From: Candidatus Krumholzibacteriota bacterium
GTDB taxonomy: Bacteria; Krumholzibacteriota; Krumholzibacteriia; LZORAL124-64-63
Assembly (NCBI GenBank): GCA_024275485.1
Contig: JAJRZA010000046.1
Location: forward strand, 1 to 48,276
Direction: 5' to 3'
Length of the DNA stretch: 48,276 nucleotides
Shown here: piece by piece, positions 15,452 through 26,003 of the stretch
Numbering within the stretch: position 1 is the first letter of the stretch
Layout: each line of letters opens with the position of its first letter
Notes under the pieces: model-generated
The model's input: only the letters and a program-made list of their open reading frames with translations
What the model was told of the DNA's origin: nothing
Databases searched by the model: none
Position numbers and translations under genes: made by a program

Positions 15452-18400
15452 ATGAGCAGAATATTACGATACCTGCTGTTGCTGGCGGTCCTTGTGGGAT
15501 TGTCCGGTACGGCCATGGCAGACGTCACACCCGATGTGGAAGTCCGCCTCGTTTCTCCCTTTATTGCGGTGAACACAGGTGACACCTACGAAGGTCGCCT
15601 GGAAATTATCTGCCGCGAGGATGGGACCCTGTCCCAGTTCAACCTGGGCAGCAACGGCTGGACCGCCAGCCTCGATAGGTCTCCAGGGTCAACAGCAATG
15701 AAGGCCGGCGACCGCATGACGGTCGAGTTCACGGCTAGCGCCCTGGATCCCGAGCAACGCCTCGAATTCGCCTGTGACTTCAATGGTCACCCCATTCTCT
15801 TCGCCATGGATCTCTCCCAGGAGAACGTCCGCAACATGACCGAGGGCGCCCCGGTGAAGGCGGTCCCTGATTTCATGGATATCCCCGGCGACCCCAGCTG
15901 GGGCGAGACCGACAGGATCCTCGAGATTATCCCACCGACGGTAACCAGGGACGAATCGCGCCGCACCATCACCGTGCACGGCCGTTTCGGATGCACCCTG
16001 GACGGTGGCGGCTACCTGCCCGCCCATTCCATCACCGTGGAGATCTGGGACCAGGATTCCGGTGCCGACGACCTTATGGGCAGCGGCTCCACCAACTTCG
16101 ATGGTTACTACACCATCGATGTTAACAGCGCATCCGGCGATCTATTCAGTGATCCGGACATCTACGTCAAGTTCATCCTCGTCAACTCCCGTATGCGGGT
16201 CTACGAACCCTCCAGCGGCAACAACTATTCCTACGTCACCGGTGTGACCAACAACTACTCCGGCTCCAACCTTGACATGGGATCTCTCATTCCGGCCAAC
16301 CCGGATCTCCAACCCTCGGTGTTCCTGCACACCCAGGGTTCTCGCGCCTGGGTCCACGACTACCTGTTGAGCTACGATGTGCCGCAGGCCAGGGTCGAAT
16401 GGCCCTCTGCCGCCTGGCCCAACTGCAGTCCAAGTGGCCGCATCCAGATGCGCAACGACTTCAGCTGGCGCGACGGCGTCCTCTGGCACGAATACGGCCA
16501 TTGGTTCGACCACGAAATGGCCAGTTGGGAGCCCTGGGACTACTGCAATGGTGTGTGTGACAACTCATCCACCGATTGCGGACACTGTTTCTGGTGCCAG
16601 GAGAGCCAGACCATCGCCTGGCTTGAGGGCTGGGCTCAATTCCATGGCTACGCCGTGGGTGCCTGGACCCCGGGCTACTACGGCAGCACGCCGCTGTCGG
16701 CGATCAACGCCGAAAACCTCGGTTCTTGCGGAGGCTCGTGGGATGTGCCCCTGCTCACCGAAGGCTTCATCGCGGCGTTGACCCAGGATATCGCCGACGG
16801 CAACCAGGACAGCCACGGTGTCTATGGCAGTTACACCGATGCCCTGTCTACCGGTGTGAGCACAGTCTTCGCCGTCAATGCCCTGGACAATCCCACCGGG
16901 AGCCAGGATTTCGCCAACAAGTTTGTGGCGCGGTATCCGGGTCATCGGGAGAATTTCTGGGAGACCGCCGCAAATTGCGGCTTCTGGTTCGACACGACGG
17001 CACCGGGCGTGGTCTCCTCGCTGACTTCAACCAGCCACTCCGCCGGGGTTCCTTCGCCGGATCCCACGGTCTCGTTCACCTGGAACCGAGCAACGGACAA
17101 CTACTCGGGCATCCAGGGTTATGGACTGAGCGTCACATCGGGTGGGCCGGCCAGGCCGTCGGCGGTGATGGATATCGGTGACGTGACCGGTTACACCACC
17201 GACCCCCTGAGCCCTGGCTCTTACTACTTCAACATTCGCGCGGTGGACAACGCCGGCTACTGGAGCAGCAGTTATCGGTATTGGGGACCCATCGTGATCC
17301 GCGATCCCGATCCCGCCGACCTTACCAGTTATCTGGCCACCGGCTGGGATTACCCCCTGGTTCCACGCACCGCCAACGATACGAATACCGGCTACGCCCC
17401 GGTCCCGGCGACCCTGCCGGGGGATGCGGCATTGACCTACTGGAACATCTTCGGTCGGAACATAGGCGAGGCTGCCACGGGCAGTGGCTTTTGGGGCTGG
17501 TTGAACATCGACGGCGAGTATAACGGCGGCGCATTCTGGGGAGAGATAGGACCCGGAGGGCTCTACTACGGTCCCAACCGGGGTCCGGTCTACGTTCAGG
17601 CCGGCCGCCACGCGTTCACTTGTCGCCACGACGCTACCGATCTGGTCGCCGAAGTTGACGAGTTTAACAACAACTTTGGCCGGCAGTTCATCTGGACTGC
17701 AGCGACGGTGGCTGCAAACCAGCTTGCCCTGCGCGATAGCCCCCCTGTGAGTAACGGCGGCTGGGATGAAGTTACATCCGGAATCCTTTACTACAACTGC
17801 GACGGCCTGGCCATGCCCACGAGCGGAGGCTGGTGGCACGCCATGGCCGTGTGGGCAGATTCGGACGCCAACGACTACGACTGTCGTCTCCATGATACAT
17901 CCACCGGTGCGCAGGACGGTTTCGGCACGAGCCTTGCCTACAGCTACACCGGTGCCGGCTATCTGGATGCCGTGATCGTCAACCGCAACATATCCCCCGG
18001 AACATCCTGGGACGTGGGCGTTCTGTCCTTCTACGGCAGCGGCGACTACAAGGCTTATCACGCCAGCAGTCAGATCCTGGCCTTCGGTGACTCGGTCACC
18101 GTTGCCATGACCGCGAACCAGCCCATCTTACTGCGCGAGTTCTACCTCTCCAGTGACAACTTGGGCCCCGTGAGCGTGACCGTTAGCGGTGATCCCGCCG
18201 ACGGGCCTGTGCGGCTGGTGTTCTTAAACCGTGATTTTGACAAGGGCACCCTGATATCAGGCTCCCAGGTCGGCTCGTCCTGGACCGACGGCACCGGGTT
18301 TGCCCGGGTGTCGGCAACTCTTGATGGTAACCCCGGGGACATAGGCTGGTACGGCATCGCCGTGTACCGCAACCAGTCCGATGGCCTGGCCGCCCGCGAT

Positions 18401-19822
18401 GTGACCATCGAAATCTCCACCACTCCACCCGACCTTGCACCGTGGACCCCGCCCGGCTGGCACGCGGCCATCACTCCGCGACCAGCCCTGGATGGCTCGC
18501 CCACTTCGTGCCCGCAACCTGACACTCTCTACAGTGCGCCCGCAGGCACCTATCTCAACGTGGCCGCCACCAACCTGGGGCCCGTATCATCCATCCTGCC
18601 TACGCGGGTCTTCCGCGACGATGTCTACCAGGGTTACATCAACTGGGGAAATGCTGGACCAGGAACGCAGGTTTCCTTCAACTGGACTGCTTTCTTCGCC
18701 TACAGTGCGGGACGCCACGTCCTGTCCTATCGTGTCGACGCTCTTGACCAAGTTGAGGAGACCAACGAGGGGAACAACATCCGCGGCGAGCAATGGATCT
18801 GGTCCCCGTACGTCTTGCCTCCTCCTATGGCGGTCAGTCGCCTGGCGCCTCCACCGAGCACCGCCGGTTGGAGTGACATCACCACCGGCGAGGTCTTCTG
18901 GTACAACTGCGACGGCCTGCGTCTCGTGGGAACAGGCGGTGGTTACTGGAAGGCCCTGGCCATCCTGCCCGCCGTCGGGTCCGACTTTGATCTCCGCCTG
19001 CATGAGCCAGGCGTGGGTGCCAAAAGCGGTTTTGCATCCTCGTTAGGTGGATCTTTCGAAGCGGGCACGACCACCGAGTACGTGCTCATCGACCAGAACA
19101 GCGTGTATTTCCAGGACTACGACGTAGGCGTTCTGCGCTGGAGCGGTGACGGCACCTACCGTGCACATTCCGCAGCGGCTAACTACTACGGCAACAGCCC
19201 CAGCGGCACTTGGGGTCCGTATGATATTCCGAGCGGCGGACTGATCATGATGTTTGAGTTCTACATGCCACCTCAGGTCTACGGAATCAGGTTGGAAAAT
19301 CTCTCCGGTTCTGATCTTGGCTTTGCCGTTCACCAGGCAGGTGTTGCCTACCAGAACCGCCTCTCCGCCGTGGGTGACGCAAATGAAAAGGGTCCGGGCC
19401 TTGACGAGGTTCTGGATCTCGAGGTTGTAGATTATGGCTACTATTGCATCGTTGTGTACCGGAACGACCAAGGAACGGGTCCCGCTCCCTTCCGGCTGGC
19501 AATCGGCAGTGGTCTTTCCCCTGTTGAGGACCAAAGGTTGCCGCAAGTGACGCAGCTCACTGGTGCCTTCCCCAACCCCTTCAACCCCCAGACCAAGGTG
19601 GCGTTCGACCTGGCTCGCGCCGATCACGCCCGTGTTTCAATCTACGACGTGCAGGGTCGACTGGTCCGGCGTCTTGTGGACGATACCCTTCCCGCCGGCA
19701 GTCATTCAGCCGTGTGGATGGGACGTGACGACAACGGTCGCGGCGTGGCCAGCGGCGTGTACTTCGCGCGGCTGGAGGCGTCCAGTGGCAACAGCATTAC
19801 CAAACTGGTTCTTGTGAAGTGA
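15452..19822 (+). CDS. large secreted HEXXH metalloprotease-like protein with duplicated CARDB units and FlgD-like C-terminal sorting domain
   Basis: A 1456-residue exported protein; GGAGG precedes the ATG and a signal peptide ends in SGTAMA. HEYGH at 346-350 is a zinc-metalloprotease motif; E392 in LEGWAQF is a candidate third ligand. A fibronectin-III-like domain follows (about 513-616). Then come two copies of a unit of about 371 residues beginning at D623 and D994, each with a CARDB-like beta domain (ending near DEFNNNFGRQFIW / ETNEGNNIRGEQWIW) and a second domain with the motif YNCDGL (C783 and C1153). The last 90 residues hold PNPFNPQT, an Ig-like FlgD domain and a terminal LVK, the C-terminal sorting type of FCB-group bacteria. 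It should act at the surface or outside the cell. Protease activity is inferred from the motif only. Confidence 0.85.
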   Translation: MSRILRYLLLLAVLVGLSGTAMADVTPDVEVRLVSPFIAVNTGDTYEGRLEIICREDGTLSQFNLGSNGWTASLDRSPGSTAMKAGDRMTVEFTASALDPEQRLEFACDFNGHPILFAMDLSQENVRNMTEGAPVKAVPDFMDIPGDPSWGETDRILEIIPPTVTRDESRRTITVHGRFGCTLDGGGYLPAHSITVEIWDQDSGADDLMGSGSTNFDGYYTIDVNSASGDLFSDPDIYVKFILVNSRMRVYEPSSGNNYSYVTGVTNNYSGSNLDMGSLIPANPDLQPSVFLHTQGSRAWVHDYLLSYDVPQARVEWPSAAWPNCSPSGRIQMRNDFSWRDGVLWHEYGHWFDHEMASWEPWDYCNGVCDNSSTDCGHCFWCQESQTIAWLEGWAQFHGYAVGAWTPGYYGSTPLSAINAENLGSCGGSWDVPLLTEGFIAALTQDIADGNQDSHGVYGSYTDALSTGVSTVFAVNALDNPTGSQDFANKFVARYPGHRENFWETAANCGFWFDTTAPGVVSSLTSTSHSAGVPSPDPTVSFTWNRATDNYSGIQGYGLSVTSGGPARPSAVMDIGDVTGYTTDPLSPGSYYFNIRAVDNAGYWSSSYRYWGPIVIRDPDPADLTSYLATGWDYPLVPRTANDTNTGYAPVPATLPGDAALTYWNIFGRNIGEAATGSGFWGWLNIDGEYNGGAFWGEIGPGGLYYGPNRGPVYVQAGRHAFTCRHDATDLVAEVDEFNNNFGRQFIWTAATVAANQLALRDSPPVSNGGWDEVTSGILYYNCDGLAMPTSGGWWHAMAVWADSDANDYDCRLHDTSTGAQDGFGTSLAYSYTGAGYLDAVIVNRNISPGTSWDVGVLSFYGSGDYKAYHASSQILAFGDSVTVAMTANQPILLREFYLSSDNLGPVSVTVSGDPADGPVRLVFLNRDFDKGTLISGSQVGSSWTDGTGFARVSATLDGNPGDIGWYGIAVYRNQSDGLAARDVTIEISTTPPDLAPWTPPGWHAAITPRPALDGSPTSCPQPDTLYSAPAGTYLNVAATNLGPVSSILPTRVFRDDVYQGYINWGNAGPGTQVSFNWTAFFAYSAGRHVLSYRVDALDQVEETNEGNNIRGEQWIWSPYVLPPPMAVSRLAPPPSTAGWSDITTGEVFWYNCDGLRLVGTGGGYWKALAILPAVGSDFDLRLHEPGVGAKSGFASSLGGSFEAGTTTEYVLIDQNSVYFQDYDVGVLRWSGDGTYRAHSAAANYYGNSPSGTWGPYDIPSGGLIMMFEFYMPPQVYGIRLENLSGSDLGFAVHQAGVAYQNRLSAVGDANEKGPGLDEVLDLEVVDYGYYCIVVYRNDQGTGPAPFRLAIGSGLSPVEDQRLPQVTQLTGAFPNPFNPQTKVAFDLARADHARVSIYDVQGRLVRRLVDDTLPAGSHSAVWMGRDDNGRGVASGVYFARLEASSGNSITKLVLVK

Positions 19823-19831
19823 TCTTCTTTT

Positions 19832-19863
19832 GAGCTGACGGGCGCCCTTGGCGCTCGCAGCTC
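19832..19863 (+). repeat. inverted repeat after the large secreted protein
   Basis: GAGCTG (19832-19837) pairs with CAGCTC (19858-19863), with a second GC-rich pairing (GGCGCC / GGCGCT) inside. No T run follows, so it is more likely a transcript-end stabiliser than a terminator by itself. A proper terminator lies 35 bases downstream. Confidence 0.4.
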
Positions 19864-19897
19864 AACGCTTACTTGAAGAAGCAACCAGCAACCAACG

Positions 19898-19933
19898 GGC
19901 CGCGTGACCAATCCGGGTGACGCGGCCTGTTTT
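19898..19933 (+). terminator. rho-independent terminator of the secreted-protease operon
   Basis: GGCCGCGT (19898-19905) and ACGCGGCC (19920-19927) form a perfect 8-pair stem with a 14-base loop, followed by TGTTTT. It lies between two convergent genes. Confidence 0.75.
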
Positions 19934-19949
19934 CAATTTGGCAGAAAAT

Positions 19950-20612
19950 TCAGCGATAAAGGGTTTTGATACGGTCCAGATAAATGGCGTCCGTCGATAC
20001 CACCGGGTTGATCACCAGGACATTGTCCACCTGAAGCAGCTGGTGTTGGGCCACGCCGCCGGTGTAGCTGAGCAGGGCCTGGCGACCCGAGAGCAGGGGA
20101 GCGTTCTCATCGACATAATCAAAAGCCTGCTCGCCATTCACAAAAAAAGTAAGTCTGGTGAAGTCGGCAACAACTTCCAGATGATGCCAATCGTTCAGGG
20201 TGTTGGAAAATTGGCCGGTAAACAGCAGGATCTGTTGCCCGTCCACCATTTTGAACAAAAAGACATCCTTGTAGGGCTCGCCGCGCAGGGTGGCCACATA
20301 CATGTTTCCGTTCTCCTGGATCCGGAAGCCCACAGAATTGTGAACGCTGTCATGGGTGAGCATGTCCAGCGAAAGATGGAAATCGCCCCACCAATATTCG
20401 CCGAAATAGCTGGCGGAGTGGATTTCGAAACCCCAATTCTCGATTTCATACTGCCCGGAGCTGTTGACCACCCAGAGTTCACTGTCGGGGAAAAAACCGT
20501 CGGCCACCCCATCGTCGAAGTCCTCTTCGAACATGACGATTTGGGCATTCAAGCCGGATGCCAATATCATCAAGGCGAGAAGAAGAAAGGCCTTGAGGGC
20601 GAATGAGGACAT
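19950..20612 (-). CDS. exported concanavalin-like (LamG / 3-keto-disaccharide hydrolase-like) protein
   Basis: A 220-residue protein with signal peptide ending in SGLNA. The mature part starts with FEEDFDDGVADGF and reads DSELWVVNSSGQYEIEN, then VGFRIQENGNMYVATLRG, WHHLEVVADFTRLTFFVNGEQAFDY and LLQVDNVLVINP. This is the jelly-roll pattern of LamG / DUF1080-like domains, which bind or hydrolyse carbohydrates; no catalytic residue can be named with confidence, so a binding role is equally likely. It has its own promoter at 20661-20690 and is convergent with the secreted-protease operon. Confidence 0.7.
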   Translation of the reverse strand: MSSFALKAFLLLALMILASGLNAQIVMFEEDFDDGVADGFFPDSELWVVNSSGQYEIENWGFEIHSASYFGEYWWGDFHLSLDMLTHDSVHNSVGFRIQENGNMYVATLRGEPYKDVFLFKMVDGQQILLFTGQFSNTLNDWHHLEVVADFTRLTFFVNGEQAFDYVDENAPLLSGRQALLSYTGGVAQHQLLQVDNVLVINPVVSTDAIYLDRIKTLYR

Positions 20613-20660
20613 GCTGAACTCCCTATGATAAGAGCGCTTGGTGCAGGGCTGGGATGAGGT

Positions 20661-20690
20661 ATTATAGCTTAAATGCTACCTGAATATCAA
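20661..20690 (-). promoter_or_regulatory. sigma70-type promoter for the LamG-like gene
   Basis: On the minus strand TTGATA (20690-20685), an 18-base spacer and a perfect TATAAT (20666-20661) stand about 50 bases upstream of the ATG at 20612. The promoter lies downstream of hypE, so the LamG-like gene is not dependent on the hyp operon. Confidence 0.75.
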
Positions 20691-20740
20691 TTACAAAAGG
20701 GGGAGGCCAAAGGGGACGCAAACGCAGGGTTATGCGTGTA

Positions 20741-21799
20741 TCAACAAATGCGCGGCAACTGCTCACCAACTGGCATATCGACAATCCGCTCCGATCCCAG
20801 CCCAGTAAGCAGGGTGACCATGCCGGGATGTTCGGCAACAACATCCCCCAGAATGACCGCCTCCCTGCCCAACTCATTGGCCCGCATTATTTCAAGCACC
20901 GCTTCGGCATCCTGCCCCGGCACCACCGCGATCAATTTGCCTTCATTGGCCACATACAATGGATCGATTCCCAAGATCTCACAGGCACCCATCACTTCAG
21001 ACAAAACGGGGATGCGTTCGTCTTCCAACCGAATGCCGGTATTGCTTCCGGCAGCAAACTCATTCAAGGTCGTGGCCACCCCGCCACGAGTAGGATCCCG
21101 CAGGGCCTTTACATTGGGGCAGGCATCCAGAATACTGCGGATCATTCCGTTAAGCGCCGCCGAATCACTTTGAATAGGTGCTTGAAAACTGAGTTCTTTC
21201 CGGGCGGTCATCACGGCCATCCCATGATCGGCCAGGGTCCCGGAAAGTAATATCTTATCACCGGGTGCAATCAAGCGACTGTCCAGATTGAGATGCGAAG
21301 GGATCACGCCCAAACCCGAAGTATTGATAAAAATCTTATCACAGGCCCCGTGTCCAACCACTTTGGTATCCCCGGTGACGATGCGCACGCCAGCGGTAGC
21401 GGCAGACTTTTCCATGCTGCACAATATGCGATGAAAATCTGCCATGGGCAGACCCTCCTCCAAAATAAAACCCACACTCAGGGCAGTCACCTCGGCGCCG
21501 CTCATGGCCACGTCGTTCACGGTGCCGTTGATGGCCAAATCCCCAATATCACCACCGGGGAAGAAGATGGGATTGACCACAAAAGTATCCGTGGAGAAAG
21601 CAAGTTTCCCGGCGGGCAGGTCCAGAACCGCCTGGTCTTCGAGACGATTCAGTTCTTCGCAGCTGAAACGAGGTAAAATAAGTTTCTCGAGCAGGTCGGC
21701 AGACATTCGTCCACCAGCTCCGTGGGCCAGTTGTATGGTGTCGTGATCCATCAAGGGCAGAGGGCAGGCCATGCCGTCGAAATCCGGTTTCCGGCTCAC
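20741..21799 (-). CDS. hypE: hydrogenase maturation protein HypE
   Basis: A 352-residue member of the PurM/ThiL fold. It starts with [16 protein letters not shown] (ATP-binding region in this family), has [26 protein letters not shown] and a conserved [13 protein letters not shown], and ends in PRIC. In HypE the C-terminal cysteine receives the carbamoyl group from HypF, which is dehydrated to thiocyanate and donated as cyanide for the NiFe site. It overlaps hypD by four bases and is the last gene of the hyp operon. The hydrogenase it serves is most likely the one encoded at 1929-5907. Confidence 0.94.
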   Translation of the reverse strand: MSRKPDFDGMACPLPLMDHDTIQLAHGAGGRMSADLLEKLILPRFSCEELNRLEDQAVLDLPAGKLAFSTDTFVVNPIFFPGGDIGDLAINGTVNDVAMSGAEVTALSVGFILEEGLPMADFHRILCSMEKSAATAGVRIVTGDTKVVGHGACDKIFINTSGLGVIPSHLNLDSRLIAPGDKILLSGTLADHGMAVMTARKELSFQAPIQSDSAALNGMIRSILDACPNVKALRDPTRGGVATTLNEFAAGSNTGIRLEDERIPVLSEVMGACEILGIDPLYVANEGKLIAVVPGQDAEAVLEIMRANELGREAVILGDVVAEHPGMVTLLTGLGSERIVDMPVGEQLPRIC

Positions 21800-22890
21800 A
21801 GCGCTCCCTTTCGACTGTATTTGTGATAAGCGGCGCAGGCTCCCTCACTGGACACCATGGTAGCCCCGAGGGGGTTCATGGGAGTGCATTCCTTGCCGAA
21901 GGCGGGACACTCGTCGGGCTTTTTCAATCCCTGCAAAATTTCACCGGCGATGCACTGGGTCGGCTCTTCCGTGGATATTCCTGTCACATCGAATTTTCGT
22001 TCCGCATCAAAGGCGGCCAGGTCATCGCGAATGCGCAAACCGCTCAGGGGGATGGTACCGATGCCACGCCACTTGCGGTGGCATACTTCATAAACTTCAT
22101 CCACCACCGCTCGCGCCGCCGGGTTGCCCTGCTTGCGCACAGCACGCAGGTACTGGTTGGCCACACCGGGGTTACCGTCTTCCAAAAGCTCAACGGTTTT
22201 GAGGATGCCGTCGAGAATATCCACGGGTTCAAAACCGGTGGGCACGATGGGAACACCATAGGTTTCGGCCAGGGGTTCGTATTCCTCCCAACCGGTGATG
22301 GCGCAAACATGACCGGCGGCCAAAAATCCCTGCACTCGATTATCGGGGGCCGAAAGGATGGCTTCCATGGCGGGCGGAACCAGAACGTGGCTGACGATTT
22401 GGCTGAAATTGGTCAGACCTTCGCCCGCGGCCTGCTTCAGGGCCAGGGCGTTGCCCGGGGCGGTGGTTTCAAAACCCACTGCCAGGAAAACCACTTCATG
22501 ATCAGGATTTTCGCGGGCGATTCTCAAGGCCTCAAGGGGTGAATAAACCATGCGCACATCACCGCCGCGGCTCTTGACTCGAAACAAATCATCCGAACTT
22601 CCCGGCACCCGCAACATGTCGCCAAAGGAAGTGAATATTACTTTTTCGCGGACGGCAATGGCCAACGCCCGGTCAATGGTTTCCAGGGGTGTGACACACA
22701 CCGGGCAGCCGGGGCCATGCACCAAAGTAATTTTATCAGGCAGAAGCTGGTCGATGCCGTGGCGCATGATGCTGTGGGTTTGGCCGCCACAGATTTCCAT
22801 GATCACCCAAGGCCTGGTCACGGTGCGGTGGATTTTTTCAACCAAGCCCCGGGCCAGTTCAGGGTCGCGGAATTCGGCAAGGTATTTCAT
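21796..22890 (-). CDS. hypD: hydrogenase maturation protein HypD
   Basis: A 364-residue iron-sulfur protein. [14 protein letters not shown] with C34 and [11 protein letters not shown] with C62 and C65 are the signature motifs; C-terminal cysteines ([16 protein letters not shown] and [10 protein letters not shown]) bind the [4Fe-4S] cluster. HypD with HypC forms the scaffold on which the Fe(CN)2CO unit is built. The start overlaps hypC by four bases and the stop overlaps hypE by four bases, so the three are translated together. Confidence 0.95.
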   Translation of the reverse strand: MKYLAEFRDPELARGLVEKIHRTVTRPWVIMEICGGQTHSIMRHGIDQLLPDKITLVHGPGCPVCVTPLETIDRALAIAVREKVIFTSFGDMLRVPGSSDDLFRVKSRGGDVRMVYSPLEALRIARENPDHEVVFLAVGFETTAPGNALALKQAAGEGLTNFSQIVSHVLVPPAMEAILSAPDNRVQGFLAAGHVCAITGWEEYEPLAETYGVPIVPTGFEPVDILDGILKTVELLEDGNPGVANQYLRAVRKQGNPAARAVVDEVYEVCHRKWRGIGTIPLSGLRIRDDLAAFDAERKFDVTGISTEEPTQCIAGEILQGLKKPDECPAFGKECTPMNPLGATMVSSEGACAAYHKYSRKGAL

Positions 22891-23153
22891 TCTTCACCGC
22901 TTGGACCTGTCGAGGCATCGGCCTCCATCAATGCCGAAAGCCTGGTCAGCTCCCGCAAGGATGCCATGGCCTCATCTTCGTTGAGAACCTGAAGGGCAAA
23001 CCCCGCGTGCACGATGACGTAATGGCCCACTTCCGCTTCCGGGGTGTAGGATAGGCAGGCATTGTTGCGTGCCCCACTGAAGTCGATCAAGCCCATGGGT
23101 AAACCGTTTTCCACAAATTTTTGCACGATTTTGCCGGGGATGGCCAGGCACAT
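22887..23153 (-). CDS. hypC: hydrogenase maturation chaperone HypC
   Basis: An 88-residue protein when started at the ATG at 23153, which gives the essential N-terminal MCLAIPGK with Cys2 and has GAAAGGA upstream; a longer frame start at 23189 is therefore rejected. Cys2 and a conserved histidine ([13 protein letters not shown]) take part in carrying the iron unit from HypD to the large subunit. The C-terminus is somewhat long and acidic. It follows the ferredoxin gene after about 160 bases, so it may have an extra promoter there, although no clear one was seen. Confidence 0.93.
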   Translation of the reverse strand: MCLAIPGKIVQKFVENGLPMGLIDFSGARNNACLSYTPEAEVGHYVIVHAGFALQVLNEDEAMASLRELTRLSALMEADASTGPSGEE

Positions 23154-23313
23154 GATGTGGTCCTTTCGGGATAGGTCAGGAGCCATCAATGGTACAGGAT
23201 GACATGCTCCAAAGATAGGAAAGGAATGTTTAATGTCTAAAAAAGAGCGAAGTGCACGCCTCGGGTAAGGTGCAGGATGGCTGGCCTGGAATCATCGAAC
23301 AATTCAGGAGAAA

Positions 23314-23607
23314 TCAGTCTTCCAAAAGTTCATTCATGATTTCGGGCAGGTCTTCTTGGGTGATGCCCAAAAGATATTCTCCATCAGGATACCGAACGGC
23401 AGCCGGACCGTGCTCGCAGGCACCCAGACAGCCACTGGTGAATACCTTCAGTTCATGATCCAGGCCCTTGGCTTTGACCATTTCCCGCAGTTCCTGGCGT
23501 AGGGCCATGCCGTCGCGATTGGCGCAACAGGGAACGGGGTGACCATCGGGGCGCTTTTGGGTGCAAATGAAGATGGCTTTGCGAAAAGGGGCGCCGAATT
23601 TTCTCAT
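23314..23607 (-). CDS. thioredoxin-like [2Fe-2S] ferredoxin
   Basis: A 97-residue protein; GGCAGGAGAG stands before the ATG. IFICTQKRPDGHPVPCC with C15 and C27/C28 and TSGCLGACEHGPAAVRYP with C60 and C64 are the cysteine pattern of thioredoxin-like [2Fe-2S] ferredoxins (the Aquifex Fd type, related to NuoE/HoxE domains). It is placed between hypF and hypC, so it probably serves hydrogenase maturation or acts as an electron partner of the hydrogenase; both are inference from context. No membrane segment or signal is present. Confidence 0.85.
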   Translation of the reverse strand: MRKFGAPFRKAIFICTQKRPDGHPVPCCANRDGMALRQELREMVKAKGLDHELKVFTSGCLGACEHGPAAVRYPDGEYLLGITQEDLPEIMNELLED

Positions 23608-23693
23608 GGAACTCTCCTGCCAAACAAGGGAACAGTTGTTGATATTCCTTTTCAGTAATACTCAAGGATTTGTTCAACCGCACGCTGGCAGCG

Positions 23694-26003
23694 TCAGTTT
23701 TCAGCCTGGGCTCGGGCGATCAGAGCCTGGCCCAGGGCAACGGAGCCGTCGTTGGCGGGTGCTTGTTCGGGGCGCCGGGGGTTCAGGCCAACCCTGTTGA
23801 GGGAGTCGGACAATCCGGTCAACAGGATTTCATTTTGAAACACGCCACCGGCGAGAACCACATCCGATAAACCGGAATTTTGAGCAGCAACAGTGGCTGC
23901 CTGTGTCAAAAGATCGATCAGGGAGCGATGGAATCGGGCGCTTATTTCCTGAGGGTCGGCCCCTTGGCTGACCAGCGTGGCCACGGCGGTCACCAGGGGC
24001 GCGGTGGGCAAGACCAGAGATGGGTCCAACGTGATTTCTACCAGTGCCTGGGCCTTCCGGACTTCATCCAGAGAAGTTAAAGCCATCAATTCCATGGCAG
24101 CCTGGGCTTCGTAATGGGCTTCAGACCAACGCCCGGTCAGGGCGGCGACGGCATCGAAGAGGCGTCCGCAACTGCTGGTAAGAGGGGAGTTGATTTCCTT
24201 TTGCAGCATTTCCAAAACGGCCGACACGGCCTTGTCGCCAAAGGATTCGGGGAGTAGATCGACAACGGCTTCCTCTCCAACTGCCTGCCGCAAATAACCG
24301 ACGGCGGTGCGCCAGGGAGCCTTGATGGCAGCATCTGCTCCAGGCAGGGGCACCGGTTCAAAATGCCCGAGGCGAGTGAAGCTGTCAGCATCGCCGGCAA
24401 TGATTTCTCCGCCCCAAATTGTCCCGTCGTCACCGTATCCGGTGCCGTCCATGATCAACCCTATGGCAGGCCGTTTCATTTGATGTTCCGCCATCACCGC
24501 GACCAGATGCGCGTGGTGATGCTGCACAGGAACCAACCTCTTGCCGGCAACCTTTTGCTTTAGCGCCCACTGTGAGCTGAGGTAACCAGGATGACGATCG
24601 TAGGCGATGATTTCCGGTTCGCATTCCAAAACACCCTGAAGGGTAGTGATGGTCTCCAGGAAAAAATCGTACGCCGGCAGATTTTCAAGGTCGCCGATAT
24701 GGGGACTGAGAAAAGCGCGGTCGCTTTTCAAAAGACAGATGGTGTTCTTAAGCTCAGGCCCAACCGCCAGGATGTCGGGTCCGCTTCCCCCGACAAAAAT
24801 GGGAATCGGAGCGAACCCCCGGCTGCGTCGGAGAAAAAGTGGCCGGTTGTCCAGCACTTGCAAAACCGAATCATCAGCCCGCCGGACGATGGCCCGGTCG
24901 TGCAGCAGAAAAGCGTCGGCGATCCGGTTCAGCTTTTCCCTGGCGTCGTCGTTGTCCAGGCAAATTGGTTCGTCACTGCTGTTACCGCTGGTCATGACCA
25001 GGGTGTTCAATCCGTGGTTCTGAAGATGATCAAAAAGAAGGTGATGCAGAGGGGTGTACGGGAGCATCACCCCAAGACGTCGATGGTTTCGGGCGACGGC
25101 CGAGGCCATCTTGTTTGGCTCACCTGGTATTCGTTCTTCCAACAGCACGATGGGTGCCTGGGACGATTGCAGCTGGGAACTTTCGTCGTTAGAAATATGG
25201 ACCAGGGAACAGGCGCTTTCCAGTGAGGCGGTCATCACGGCCAGGGGTTTGGCTTCCCGGTTTTTGCGGCGTCTCAGGCGCACCACGGCATCCTGATTGA
25301 AAGCATCCACCGCCAGGTGAAATCCGCCCAATCCCTTGATGGCCACGATTTTTCCCGCAGCCAGCAACCGGGCTGTTTCCTGTAAAGCGGTGTCTTCATC
25401 AAATAGCCGACCATCGTATTCCAGCCGGATGCGTGGCCCACAGGTGGGGCAGGCATTGGGCTGGGCGTGAAAACGTCGATGGCGGGGGTCGTCGTATTCC
25501 TGTCGGCAGGCCGGGCACATTGCAAACGGGGCCATGGAAGTGAAGGCGCGGTCGTAGGGAATACGGTCGATGATTGTCCAGCGCGGACCGCAGTTGGTGC
25601 AGTTGGTGAAGGGATAACCGAAGCGCCGGTTTCCTGGCTCGCGAATGTCGGCCAGGCAGTCGGCGCAGGTGGCGATGTCGGCTGGAATGATGGTGTTGGT
25701 GCCGGTAGTATTGCGCGATATTTCGATGGTGAAATGGACACATTCGGGGACAGCAGGGATGTCTTCGGTAACCAGCGAATCGATGCGTGAAAGGGGTGGG
25801 GTTTCGCTGCGCAGTCGGTTGCAAAAACTCTCCACCGCCTTGGCCGGACCCTGAACTTCGATTAGAACCCCGCCGCTGGTATTGCTCACCATGCCACCGA
25901 GGTTCTCTGATTCCGCGAGTTTGAAAACATAAGGTCGAAAACCGACTCCCTGGACGATGCCGCCCACCAGCATCCGCCGACGTTCATTCCTGAAATCAGA
26001 CAC
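23694..26003 (-). CDS. hypF: carbamoyltransferase HypF
   Basis: About 769 residues from a GTG at 26003, which overlaps the end of hypB by 8 bases; an ATG at 25973 is the alternative but would remove the basic start (ERRR) of the first strand of the acylphosphatase domain. Domains in order: acylphosphatase ([10 protein letters not shown]), two zinc fingers (CADCLADI...CTNCGPR and CPACRQEY...CPTCGPR), a YrdC-like domain ([14 protein letters not shown], KRxx region) and a Kae1-like domain with [13 protein letters not shown]. HypF makes carbamoyl-AMP from carbamoyl phosphate and passes the carbamoyl to HypE. The length is normal for the family. Confidence 0.94.
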   Translation of the reverse strand: MSDFRNERRRMLVGGIVQGVGFRPYVFKLAESENLGGMVSNTSGGVLIEVQGPAKAVESFCNRLRSETPPLSRIDSLVTEDIPAVPECVHFTIEISRNTTGTNTIIPADIATCADCLADIREPGNRRFGYPFTNCTNCGPRWTIIDRIPYDRAFTSMAPFAMCPACRQEYDDPRHRRFHAQPNACPTCGPRIRLEYDGRLFDEDTALQETARLLAAGKIVAIKGLGGFHLAVDAFNQDAVVRLRRRKNREAKPLAVMTASLESACSLVHISNDESSQLQSSQAPIVLLEERIPGEPNKMASAVARNHRRLGVMLPYTPLHHLLFDHLQNHGLNTLVMTSGNSSDEPICLDNDDAREKLNRIADAFLLHDRAIVRRADDSVLQVLDNRPLFLRRSRGFAPIPIFVGGSGPDILAVGPELKNTICLLKSDRAFLSPHIGDLENLPAYDFFLETITTLQGVLECEPEIIAYDRHPGYLSSQWALKQKVAGKRLVPVQHHHAHLVAVMAEHQMKRPAIGLIMDGTGYGDDGTIWGGEIIAGDADSFTRLGHFEPVPLPGADAAIKAPWRTAVGYLRQAVGEEAVVDLLPESFGDKAVSAVLEMLQKEINSPLTSSCGRLFDAVAALTGRWSEAHYEAQAAMELMALTSLDEVRKAQALVEITLDPSLVLPTAPLVTAVATLVSQGADPQEISARFHRSLIDLLTQAATVAAQNSGLSDVVLAGGVFQNEILLTGLSDSLNRVGLNPRRPEQAPANDGSVALGQALIARAQAEN

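Noticed and set aside
17027-18061. A 344-codon open frame opposite the large secreted protein
   Set aside because: Antisense shadow in a GC-rich gene; the plus-strand frame has signal peptide, HEXXH and sorting domain.
20719-20734. ACGCA-N6-TGCGT hairpin after hypE as operon terminator
   Set aside because: Only five pairs and no T run on the minus strand; the end of the hyp operon remains undefined.
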